This document shows, in pieces, positions 47,250 through 58,068 of a DNA stretch of 64,000 nt. The translations under genes and the position numbers were made by a program. Origin of the DNA: Cinnamomum chago (lineage: Eukaryota > Streptophyta > Magnoliopsida > Laurales > Lauraceae); assembly GCA_038049695.1 (NCBI GenBank), contig CP142453.1, forward strand, positions 35,377,501 to 35,441,500. Reading direction: 5' to 3'. Under the pieces are notes generated by a model that ran no database searches, had not been told where the DNA came from, and worked only from the letters and a program-made list of their open reading frames with translations. Position 1 is the stretch's first letter. Every line of letters starts with the position of its first letter.

Positions 47250-50200
47250 GGAAGTTTCAAGTGCATCCATCCCTCATCATAGGGTGAGGGCACTTTCCCT
47301 TTTTTGCACATGAATCCCCCTTTTGTACTTCACCCTATGTACTTGAAATCCCCCATTTATGGAAGCATCCCTCACCCTATGGTGAGGGATGGACGCACTT
47401 GATCATTTCCATATATATATATATATTGTAACCATGACTACATATTTAAGAGTTGACATTCTGGTGTTGGCAATAGGTTCAAGTGGTTGGCCTGCTTTGT
47501 CAAACTCCTGATAAAGAAAGCAGATATGAACTGCTGCGTCGAGTTGCTGCAGGTGGTGGTGTGTTTGGCAGCAAAAAGGGTGGAAAGATTCACCTTCCAG
47601 GGGCAAATTTGAATGATATTGCTAATCAGGCTGATGACATACTAGAGGTAAACAATTATAATTTGAAAGTCAATGTTGAATGCTTTTCATCTTGTAATTT
47701 GGATTTGAAATGGAAAACATGTGGAGTTTCACATCCTGTTTACAATTAATGTGTTTACATGCATCTAATTTGGCAATTTTTTTTTAAAGATTTTGCTAGG
47801 AGTGTTTCATAGTTGATGGGTTCATAACTCAGTTCATTATCTAGAACCTATCTTTTATTTCTCTTGAAATTCTTTTAAATGTATTAAATTTAACTATTGA
47901 TGTCTGTGCAGACAATGGAAGCTAGGCCGTCCATTCCTGATCGAAAGCTACTTGCAAGGCTTGTTTTAATCAGAGAGGAGGCCCGAAATATGATGGGTGG
48001 GGGAATATTGGATGAAAGAAATGATCGTGGTTTTAGGACACTTCCTGAGGCAGAGGTCAGGATATAGATTTTGTTGTATTCTATTTCTAAAGGGTTCTTC
48101 AACTTCATTTGGATTGTTATTTCTCATAAGGCTGGTAAAGTTATTAAATACATCTATTTATGCTTCTACAAGGGTTGAGGGGGAACCATTTTGCCATCAC
48201 CAATACCTTTACTTCTCAGTTCTCACTTTGGGTCCCTGATTGTTTCAAGCACTGGACAGTTCCCAAATAATTTCTTAGTTTTGTTTCCTGCTTGCTTTTT
48301 TTACTTAGTCCAGTTATCGTGTGATACTCACATCCTTTAGACTTCATGTACCCTGAGATATGAAAAAAATGAAATTCAAAATATTGGGTTTTTAAAGGAA
48401 AAAACCCCTTACACTTTGTATACAGCGGTGTTGGGACCAAACATTTGATATTAACATGTGATGGCCTCCCACGGGATATTTTCCTTTTTTAATTTTTTTT
48501 TCTTGTGCTTATCTATCGATATTGCTGGATGTTTGCCTTATCCGGTGATATCACCGGATGTCGGACATAAAACTCCAGCAGAAAACCCCCTTCTTCCTTA
48601 CTTACCTTTTCCACCCGTTTCACTGCTTCCTCCTCAATGGTGCTAGGCTCCTAGCCCTCGATTCTCTCCATTTTACGTTCTATTTTATTTATTTATTTAT
48701 TTGTTTTTGGGAGAGGAAGACAACTGCTATATTGAGTAGTAGCAGGCATAGCTTGAAGGAGAGAAGGGTTTAGGAAGCTGCTACGATGCAATAGGGGGTG
48801 TCGTATGCATATGATGTGTTCCCGTGTTGGGATCTTGTTGAGGAAATCCACCATGGAGTGTTTGGCTTTAACATTTGGATCTTTAGGAATCAAGAGAGAA
48901 AGAAGATGTGGACGTAGAGAGAGAGGGAAGTGAGCTAACAAAGGTCTTTCATGGTATTTTGGGTTTGTTATTTTAGGTGGCTATTAATTTGTGGCAACCC
49001 ATATAACATAGGATCTATGATGCATGGATACTTCAAAGTGGGCAACATATCATTTTTGATACTTCACTTTTTATGTGTAAAATCCACGTCCCTACCATAT
49101 CCATAGCATGTCCCTACTGTATCCTTGCTCTATCTGGGCATCATAGCATAGGAGTGATGGTAGGGAAGATTGAAACCTGGATTCAACGTAACTTGCAAAA
49201 TTGCAACTGGGGCAGTTTCGGTTTGGCATTGAGCCACCTCATTCCCAACTCAAGAGTAAATCTTTAGAGGAATATATGGATTAGAGCCTAGGTAACAAAA
49301 AAATTACAGAAGTCCAGCAAATTATCATAAGCTTTGATTTAGATACTTTAAAGTTTTTTGTTGTAATTCTTGTTTTATAAATCCTTAGGGTAGTTTGTGT
49401 AATGAGAAAGCAGCGAAACGGCTTGGGAAAACAAGTGGAAAAGATATGGAAGAAAGAGGTTATCTGCTAGGGATTTATCTCTGACAACATCCGGCAATAT
49501 CGCTGGATTAGTGCAAGAAAGTGAAGGAAAAAAAAAAGAGGAAACTAGCGAGAGGCCGTCACGTGTTAATATGAAATGTTTAGTCCCTCAGCCATTGTAT
49601 ACAAGTGTAAGGGGGACTTTGCATGTAAAAACCCCTAAAAACATATTTGAATAATTAATACAAAAAATATTTTCAAATATTTCAACAATAAACACCATGC
49701 AATAAATATATAGCCACATGTCTGTACCCTGATAATTTGGTTTCTATTTTGAACTTTGAAGTCCTACTTAGGAAACTCTTTCTGTTCTTTGATTTCTTGT
49801 GCTCCATTGACTTCTTAAACCTTTTTATGCCAATTAGCCCAGTTTTTGTATAGTCAATCTCACCATGTCTGTGGATCCCTTTAAAAATGTCTGAAGCTAA
49901 TCAGTCATATTTATTTTTAATGATCCCGAATGAAATTAAAATGTGGAAAAGGAATTAGACCAGCTCCTTGGAATTACTGTCCTTCAGAGTAGAAACTACA
50001 ATTCCACAAAGGACAAAACAATTGTATTTGCTTTCAGTTTCCATTTTCTTTGTTAGTTTTTCGGTGTGAATTCTTCATAGTCAAATGCAGATAAACTTCA
50101 TCATGAAGCTAGTTGCTATAAAACCTGGAAAAAAAGTTCAAGAGATGATAAAAAATGTAATGGAAGGAAAAGACGAAGGTGCGGACAACTATGGCAAGGA

Positions 50201-50843
50201 TGAGGAAGAAACCAGTGGTAAGCAGAGACTAGGTGGAATTGCTGGCAGGGTGAGTTTCATTACAGTGAATACTGGCAATTATTGGTGTTTCTTGAGCTGT
50301 TTTACTTTGGTAGGTTCTCAACACAAGTGGTGAATGAGATTGAAGCATATTGACTTTTCCTTACTGGGTTTTCCCAGGGAAGTGTCTCGGGCCGTAAGCC
50401 ACGACCTGTACGCCCTGGAACATTCCTTGAGACTGTTGACAAGGTAGGAATTCCCTTTGATTTGTGGTTTTAGACAATTTGCATGCCAATGTGCGCTTTT
50501 TTATTAATCAAACAAGCATGCAATGCCCTTTTCTCACAATAAACAATTCTTTTTTTCCCATTTGAGCTTGTCAGGTATTGGGTGGCATTTACTCTGGAAA
50601 TGTGTCAGGCATTACTGCCCAACATCTAGAATGGGTAACACTTACTGTCCGTTTCTTTAACTTAGGCCTCTTTTGAAATGTTGAGGAAATTGTCATGAGA
50701 AAGGCAACTTTCAGCATGTGTGCAGTTTAACATGTTCACTGCCATCATGCCTTAACACCTTTCTGACATTTTAACATGTCCTTTTTTCTTACCTTCAGGT
50801 TCATCAGAAGACCCTACAAATTCTTCAGGAAATGGCTTTCTAG
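40927..50843 (+). CDS. Conserved plant protein, probably plastid-targeted (9 exons)
   Basis: Exons: 40927-41262, 42840-42995, 47066-47134, 47477-47647, 47912-48055, 50091-50249, 50378-50443, 50575-50634, 50799-50843. Every exon is a multiple of three, all introns are phase 0 and GT-AG, and the product is 401 aa. The first roughly 55 residues are rich in Ser, Arg and Cys with few acidic residues, like a chloroplast transit peptide; PEVGNATIPPGPGFDRGDPQ follows. The rest is mainly charged and helical in character, with GVIGKRVDEMEGGFMMALDY, HLTKKCPPHVQVVGLL and LVLIREEARNMMGGGILDE. The C-terminus is GGIYSGNVSGITAQHLEW then VHQKTLQILQEMAF. I recognise it as the kind of protein conserved among land plants but cannot name it or give a function. 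The ATG at 40927 is the first in frame that precedes the transit-like part. Confidence 0.85.
41263..42839. other. Intron 1 of the plastid-protein gene, no element assigned
   Basis: It holds T-runs and a CTTT-rich stretch at about 42600-42640. No clear repeats or coding remnants were found. Confidence 0.4.
42996..45689. other. Intron 2, left part, unassigned
   Basis: It is AT-rich. It may include non-coding parts of the retroelement whose coding remnant lies at 45690-46340, but no LTR borders were found. Confidence 0.35.
45690..46340 (-). mobile_element. Decayed Copia reverse transcriptase remnant
   Basis: Read on the minus strand, blocks resembling Copia reverse transcriptase can be followed in broken frames. 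One lies near 46330-46260 (the QLDLKNAFLNG region in worn form), another near 46200 (a YGLKQA-like block), and a stretch like the YVDD region near 46060. Stops and shifts are frequent. The assignment rests on the order of these blocks, not on an alignment. Confidence 0.45.
46341..47065. other. Intron 2, right part, nothing recognised
   Basis: Unremarkable sequence up to the acceptor of exon 3. Confidence 0.35.
47210..47427. mobile_element. Foldback MITE embedded in (TA)n
   Basis: A (TA)n run at about 47210-47247 and a shorter one at 47411-47427 flank inverted arms of about 45 bp. These contain AAGTGCATCCATCCCTCA and, inverted, AAGTGCGTCCATCCCTCA, both followed by ATAGGGTGAGGG. The 16-bp sequence AACCATGACTACATAT stands at 47198-47213 and again at 47430-47445. 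The insertion lies in intron 3, 32 bp before exon 4. Confidence 0.7.
48386..49634. mobile_element. Long-TIR (MULE-like) non-autonomous element in intron 5
   Basis: Inverted repeats of about 165 bp (48386-48550 and 49475-49634) share GGGTTTTTA, CCTTACACTT.GTATACA, AACATTT.ATATTAACA.GTGA, GGCCTC and ATATTGC.GGATGTT. The interior has no recognised gene. It carries a nested small MITE at 49014-49146 with ends CTATGATGCATGGATAC and TATCTGGGCATCATAG. The flanks are AT-rich and no clear 9-bp duplication could be fixed. Confidence 0.7.
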
Positions 50844-52194
50844 TTTTGATACCCAAGTCAAGCTGCACAGTAAGTTGAGCATGGAACCTGCATACTTTTT
50901 TTTTTCTTGATCTTAATGAAGATGTTTTTGAGATTGCCTCTCGACTCTACAAAATGCTGACTGACGACCTTTTGTATAGTATGCGTACATGAAATGAAGC
51001 ACAAAAAAGAGAGCTTTTGACAATTTTTCCGATTCATATTTTGGTGCTGAGTATGTTCAAAATGTGGTTGAGGGGCATTTTCATTAGTTGCTCTGGAATC
51101 CCTTTAGAGAGTTCAGACCCGAAACATTGGTTAGGAGTGGGTGATTTACTAAATCATGTGTCTTTTTATATGCTTATCCCAAATAACAATCTTTCTTGTT
51201 ATGAAAATGATATATAAAGTTGAATTTGGCTAGCATGATAACATGTTAGGAGAGGGGCCGGTTACATTTTTAAAAATCTGTGATATTTGTCAATTTTAAG
51301 GCTTGCCACATGAGAATAGAAGATTGTGAATGAGGCATCTATGCAGCTGAAGTTGCCAGTGTCGATCCTCCGGGAGTTTGATGGATGCTTTCCACGAGTG
51401 AGAGAAGTGGAACTCGATATTGGAGCCCAACTATTAAGAATCCGAACCACTCAAAATACATAGGATATTGTCAAATTTTACTGCAATATGGGCTGTAAGA
51501 TTGACCAGGTAGGTAAACACTTCAAAATCATGCTCTCCTTGAACACTAGTCATCACCTGAGTTATGCTTCAAATAGGGATCTGGCTCATGATCATAACCA
51601 ATAATAAACAAAATCCATGATTAAACACTGTGGCTGGAACAAAAAGAAAGATAGAAAGAAACAAGAAATGAAAAAAGAAAAAGAAAAAAGAGGAGGAACT
51701 GAATCATGTTTCAAGCATTTGCTTTACATGCATGATAAGAAGGTTAGGTAAAGTAAATATGAGATAAAAGTATGTGATGAAATAAAGTGGGAGAGTCATA
51801 AAATAGTTGTTTTTTTTTTTACTGGTAATGTGCATGCTACAACAAAGTGGCGGCTAGGCTGGGCTTTACCACTGCTTTTTCATCCATTGGTAGACTATGG
51901 ATCATTGAGATTACCTTTACCGGTATGGCTAAAAAACATGTCCCTCCAATGATGTGATATCTACCTTTACCCCACACAAACCAACCTTTCGTTGGTGCAA
52001 GGCATACGCCAGTGTGGGTACATTGGCTGCAAAAAATAGAAGGGACAAACTCCAGGAGTTGACCCCGCCATTGAAGGAATTGTTCTATAGAACCACGGCT
52101 ATGCCAGAAAATCTGGACGCCACTTTAGAAACGGGATGCATGGTGAGAAACTTCTCGGCTTATTCACAAACTGGTCAAATGGGTGGGAGGTCTG
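50844..52194. other. Intergenic stretch, nothing recognised
   Basis: It contains the 3' untranslated region of the plastid-protein gene at its left end. No further genes were seen. Confidence 0.4.
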
Positions 52195-52335
52195 GCTTTT
52201 TTTTGTTTTTTTGTTTTTTTGGTAACCCAGCCAACGGGGTTGGGACTCAAGAGAAATCCTGCATACACACGGGATAGTCCGCTTAAATAGGAAGGAAGCC
52301 CCCACAAGTGAGAAAGGAGCCCACACCATCTCACG
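52195..52335 (-). repeat. SINE-like fragment with A-rich tail
   Basis: On the minus strand GGGCTCCTTTCTCACTTGT is followed by CTCTTGAGTCCCAACCCC and an A-rich tail of AAAAAAAC units (52200-52221). The first block recurs in the SINE-like unit at 61300-61437, so both are probably copies of one short retroposon family. Confidence 0.45.
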
Positions 52336-52570
52336 CTATGGGCCCCACATGAGCTGGCCATTTTGGCCATAGAACCTTGTGAAAAATGTTATGGAAGATT
52401 GAACATTCTAAAAGAAAGAAAAGAAGGTAAAAAAGAATTTTTAAAGAAACCAAATAAGCTTCAAGCCATTGTAGATATTCCCTATAGAAACTATTTTGGA
52501 ATTTACATATGAAGACAAAATTTAATCTATGCAGTAGCCAAGGCACAACAACAAATCTGCCAGATTTGGG

Positions 52571-53170
52571 TGAAGTTGCTTGTGCACTCTAGCTATATAG
52601 GGCCACTTGGGACTACCTTAGATCAGTGCGGCCCCTTTTTTATACTCTTCTCATTTCATGATCTAGCAATATGATCAATTTTACTCTCATTGAATGCTCA
52701 CTCATCTTTGGATTCAATCTCCGAAATCCACAATCAAGGCACCATTGAACTTTAATGCTGTTAAATTGAGGGCTAGGATGATCTGGTAGCGTTGATTTTT
52801 TGGTTTTCCCTTGCTTATAAGGAGACCTTTGAGAGACATCTAAGTAGCCCCCAGGAGCAGTCCTTGTACGTAGGAGAACATTGTCCCTATTACCAGTAGA
52901 TTAATTTCTCTTATGAACTGCTGCATTTGCGTTCTAGCTCTATGGGGCCCACTAAAACCCACATTGATTAGTGAAGACCCTTTCACATCCTCATCCCCTC
53001 ATGATCAGGTACCAGGCCTAGGTTTACTATCATCAAACCTTTATCCACTTCTGGATTGAATCTCAAAGAAATCTATACTTAAAAGATCACTAAAGTTTAT
53101 GGCTTTCAAATCAAGGGTTAAGATTATCTCACATGGCTGTTTTTTTTCCCTTTTTTGTTAGCCCTTATAT
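52571..53170. repeat. Old tandem duplication of about 350 bp
   Basis: TCTAGCTATATAGGGCC near 52587 and TCTAGCTCTATGGGGCCC near 52936 begin two diverged copies. Both run through CTCATTTCATGATC-like or CCCTCATGATC-like stretches to TATAAGGAGACCTTTGAG and ATATGGAAGGAGACCTTTCA. Confidence 0.6.
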
Positions 53171-53343
53171 GGAAGGAGACCTTTCATGTATCCCACCCAT
53201 GGTTCAAGATCACGGTTCAAGGTCATCGCAGAGTGAGTTTTTATTTGACCTCAAAAAATCCGAAAAATATCCAAAAAATCCAGAATATTATAAAATGATA
53301 GAAAACAATATTTTTTTTATTTTTTTCCATTGGTGCACACTTT

Positions 53344-53959
53344 CTCTACAAAAGATTGTAGAGAAAAAAAACTTTAGGTACTTTGGATCTATAGTGCAAC
53401 AGGATGAGAGATTGATAATGATGTAAGTCACATGTTTCAGGCCGGGTGGACCAAATGGAGGAGTGCTTCGGGGGTTTTGTGTGATCGGAAAGTCCCCCTC
53501 AAGGTTAAAGGAAAGTATTATAATGTGGCAGTACGTCTAGCATTGTTAAATGGATCAGCAGAGTGTTGGGCAGTAAAGCATAATCATGTTAAGAAGATGA
53601 AAGTTGCAGAGATGAGAATGCTAAGATGAATGTGCGGGATCACAAGGAGAGATAGGATTAGGAATGAGGAGATTAGGGGCAAAGTAGAAATAACACCGAT
53701 TGAAGATAAAATGAGAGAAAATCGACTGAGATGGTTCGGCCATGTTAGAAGGCGCCAAACGGATGCACCTGTTAAAAGGTGTGAAAGCATGGAGATTGCC
53801 AAGAGTAAGAGAGGAAGACCAAAAAGAAGTTGGAAAGAAACTATTAAACATAACCTTGCCTACATGGATCTAACGGAGGACATGGCCCTAAACAGATTTG
53901 ATTGGCTTCGAAATCCATATGGCTGACCCCACCTAGTGGGAAAAGGCTTGGTTTGGTTT
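53344..53959 (+). mobile_element. 5'-truncated RTE-type LINE with target site duplication
   Basis: The 13-bp TGGTGCACACTTT stands at 53331-53343 and at 53960-53972. In between is the C-terminal end of an RTE ORF2: [55 protein letters not shown], then a stop and MCGITRRDRIRNEEIRG, RLRWFGHVRRR and DLTEDMALNR. The stop TGA at 53627-53629 sits where the family has Trp. A shift lies near 53420. It ends in a GGCTTGGTTTGG tail. Confidence 0.85.
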
Positions 53960-53972
53960 TGGTGCACACTTT

Positions 53973-56900
53973 AAGGCAAAATAATAGTCCCCTCAAGTTA
54001 TAACATCTTGTATCATGGTTGTCTCAATGTATCTACAATTTAAAACACTAGATCTAAGAAAAAAATAAGTGAGTAACATCAAATCTAACTCAATATAAAG
54101 CCTTTGGTTCATGTATTACATAATTAAAAAAAACTGAAATAATTCAGATTTAAGTAATGAAAAAATAAAAAATATTACAAAAAGTGCTAAAACTTGTAAT
54201 CTTTTGCTCCAAAACTATAAATCCAATACACCTCAAACATCTTTAAGTCATTTTGATGTTGAATCTTGAAACGAACTCAAAAAAAAAAAAAAAGGCTTAC
54301 CAAAGAGGTCCCTTGAGTTTGATTTGATTTTCCCATGGACAAATCTACCCAAAAGTAACTTAGATCTAAGCTTTTAGATGCTTAGAGACTGTAGTAGTGC
54401 CTGATGAGCTCTCAGAGATGAAATGCAGTTGAAAGAAGAGAAGGAGAAGGTAAAATAAATAAATAAATTCCGCCATGCGTTATAACTACCGTTATTTTTT
54501 CAAAATAATGGCAGTTAAATTCAAAGTAATAGCCGATATTAGCCGTTATTTTGGCGATATTTACCGTGGTTTTATAACGTGGCCATTATATACATAATAT
54601 CGTAACGGTAACGACCATTATTTTGAACCATGATCCCACCCCAATAATAAGAGGGCATCTTAATTGGGCCTGATATGAGTAAGCCCACTCAGCGCACCAC
54701 TAGGACGCCTACACGCTCACCCCATGGTCCCAATGGTGTGCTGGGTGGGCTTACTCTTATCAGGGCCCTGCGAGGTGGACTGCATATTCCTCATATGAAG
54801 TATTCTCGTAGGAGAACATTGCCCATAATTGGTGCTATAATGCATATTATACCATTAAGGCCACGTTTGACAACCAAATCTTTAGAAAAATGATTTTTGG
54901 TTTTTCTGAAGTTGTGGTAAATCCATATTTGGCAATTGTAGATTCTTGAGGATTTGGACAAATGGAAATCTTCATTTGTTCGGATTTTCAGATCCGACTA
55001 CCCCTGATAAGACTTGAAAAACCTCACTTAAGTGGATTTGCACACTGAACCCTAATTTTTTTAACTATATGCATGGATACACACCAATATTAATGTGAAA
55101 TCCTCAAGTATACAAATTCCTAGTGATGAATCCTTGTTCCAGTGGTAGTGAAGCATCATCAAATCTATATATACTTCGCCTGTTACCAAACATGCTCTAC
55201 GAGTCCTAGCATATCAACTAATATGCAAATTGATTATTTTTACAATATTATATACCTATATATATATATATATATATAGGTCATGTTAATAGACCTAGAA
55301 TGCGTATGAGTTTAATCATTCTTGATTTTTACCTTTTAGTTCTTCCCTAGTTAGCCAGCTTGCATACCGTTACCCAAAAAGGAAAAAAAAAAGTTTGCAT
55401 ACAGTATCGCCATAAACAAATAAGACATTTTTTGGTTTTTCTCTTGACAATTACTCCCCATATAACTTTAAGTCTATGACGACAACTTTATTCATATAAT
55501 TTTTGTAATATAAGTTTGTTTTTCATAGTTAAGTAACATATGAAAAATGTCCTATTCATATAAGGGTCTAATTGAAGCAGTTCTAGATTTTAATTGAATC
55601 AACTCCCATTTCAAATGGATTAGACTTGCAAAATGGCCCCTAACGAATGGTCTGGACCTGGGACTTAATAGTAGGCCATATGACTAAACATACTGAGCTT
55701 GGCTGGATACAGGGCGAGCTTCGATTGGGTCCAAGTGTTGCTAAAGACCCACTACCAATGATTACATATAAGACATCATGATCATATATTCATATTATTA
55801 CAAGACCCACTGGTCCAACTTCCAAGTGACTTCAAAGGAAATTGAGCTGAGGAACTCAAGTGTGTTTGACTAGGTCTTGTTAAAACTCTATCTAACCTGA
55901 TTCTACTCGATGCCCTCCTAGTCAAGTTCACTCGACTGGGTCAGACCAAGTGAGTGCATATTTCAACGAGGAACTTTGATGCTAGATCTAACTCCCTCCG
56001 TGTGAGCCTGGCCTGTCTGGCATCTTGATAAATTGGGATTCTCGTGGCCAGCCCTGGAAAGAAAAAATAAACCCAATTCTTTGATCCGACCTACTTAAAA
56101 TTATTGTCTTTCTTATATTTGCTTTGGTCTAAGGGCACGTTTGTGCATGAGGATTCCTTTGGAAATCAAACTCCTACTTCCTTTTCGTAGTGGTGATTTT
56201 TTCTTTTGTAGCTTTACACAAATGAGTCCTAAATTGCATTCTAATAAGAATTGATCCACCATGAGGTCAGACATATAAAAAATGTGATGCTTAGATGTGT
56301 CACACTGAAGGAGGGTTTGTTAGATCAGTTACTTATTAAAAAAAGAGTCAAATTTAAAGTTATTATTCATCCAATAAAAGATATAGAAGTGGGATGTAAT
56401 TTGTTAACGGTTCAGAATTATAGCCTTTGATCGAAATGTTACACTCAATGATATAGATTTTTTTATCAATAGCTAATCTGCCGAACCCTCTTTTATATTA
56501 TAATACCAATGTACTCTACATATAAGCTATATTATATTCAATTCACATATTGAGGTACACGATTCACTCATATTTTAAGAAAGCGTCGTCGTTATTTAAA
56601 GAAATCTGAAAATGAAGAGAGAATCCAGCAGAGGTTGATCATTAACCTTTTAGCCTTTTCCAAAACTTAATTAAGTTAAAGAAGGTATGCTAAATGAGAG
56701 ACCTCTGCACGACATATATTAAAAAGAATGATCATGTGATTAAATTTACTTATCATGAATTGGTGAACACGCCAAACCTAATAGCAAATAACTTGATTGC
56801 TATGGCACTAAATGAAATGGGTTTTTCTACTTAGTTTTAAATGGATAACAAAATCATAAGACCTTTTCTTTTCTTTTCCATCTTCTAAGATAAAAAAGTT

Positions 56901-57871
56901 TTTGAAATTATTCATATCGCTTAATTAGAATTAATTGACACAACCTAAAATATTTTTAGAGATAATTTGGGCACACTTACTCAATTTAATTTATTTTTAT
57001 TTTTGATAGAGAGTTATTTTCTCTTAATAATCCAATAATGGTGCACTTGTTAAGAGAAAGACCTTAATTTCTAATTTTTCAATATTATGGTAAAATTTTA
57101 TAAATTTTGATTTTGATTGAAAGACAGGATTTTTATATTATTAAAAAAGAGAGGAGAGAAGAAAGGCGCAGAAGCCAACAAAACAACTAAAATACAGAAT
57201 TTTATGACTTTAGTTTGGCAGAATTATGACCTGTAGTTTGGCAGAATTTGTGTTGAATTTGAGTGTAACTCTTGCTGTCACAAGAAGTAAAAACACCCAT
57301 ATTCATAAAATATCCCATGATGATTACAACCATTAAATAGTCATGTCCACTTTCACATGGGGACCATTTACCTCAAAATCATGACAAATCATGAGAAACG
57401 AATAGTGGGTGTGGGTCACGGATCACAACCGTTAAAATTCATAGCAGAAGAATGTGGCCCACCTTCATATGCACGGTTCCAATGTTGACATCCCATTTTA
57501 GCCACAACAGAATGATTCACTGCGTTAAAATCGGCACTTTGTCGGAAATCCACCTCATAAACAATTTCCATAGATCCCATCCTACACAATCTTCCCCCAT
57601 TCCTCCTCACGTCTCTCACTGTTGCCAGCTTCTCTTTCTTCGTTTTCTCTTGACTTTCCTTGAAATTCCAAAAAACTTTCCGCCTTTTTCCACTTGCCAG
57701 AGCAAAGGACAGAGAGAAGAGAGATTTACCTGCTCTGCTTCTCTCCACTCCCTTTCTTCTTTAACTCCTCTTTACTTTCCTTGGAAAGCATACTCACAAG
57801 TTTTCCTCCTTTTTCACCCAAACCCATCTTCTTCCTAGTAAAAGGAATTCCAGCTCTTTAAACCAAACTTG
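53973..57871. other. Intergenic stretch between LINE and Rab gene
   Basis: It is AT-rich with (TA)n at about 55256-55278. A GGCCACGTTTGACAACC stretch near 54852 and a GTTACCAAACATGCTC stretch near 55178 could be ends of a worn MITE. No coding sequence was recognised. Confidence 0.4.
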
Positions 57872-57875
57872 TGAC

Positions 57876-57908
57876 CGTGATATAAAGAGAGAGAGAGAGA
57901 GAGAGGGA
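57876..57908 (+). promoter_or_regulatory. Possible TATA box and GA-rich leader of the Rab gene
   Basis: GATATAAAG at about 57878-57886 is followed directly by a (GA)n run. It lies about 185 bp before the start codon, a plausible distance for a TATA element or a GA-rich plant leader. This is inference only. Confidence 0.3.
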
Positions 57909-58068
57909 GACATTTCCCAGATTTTCTTTACTTCTATTTACTTTCCTTGAAAATGTACAAAAACTTTCCTTAACCTTTTCACTTCTTAACCCTATCCTCT
58001 TCTTTTGAACCTCAAAAGAGGCAAGGAATCTCATTTCCTCAGAACCAAACAAAAGAGAGAGAGAAGCA

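Noticed and set aside
54852-55196. Possible MITE between GGCCACGTTTGAC and GTTACCAAACATGC
   Set aside because: The end match is short and there is no target duplication; it was left as a note in the intergenic entry.
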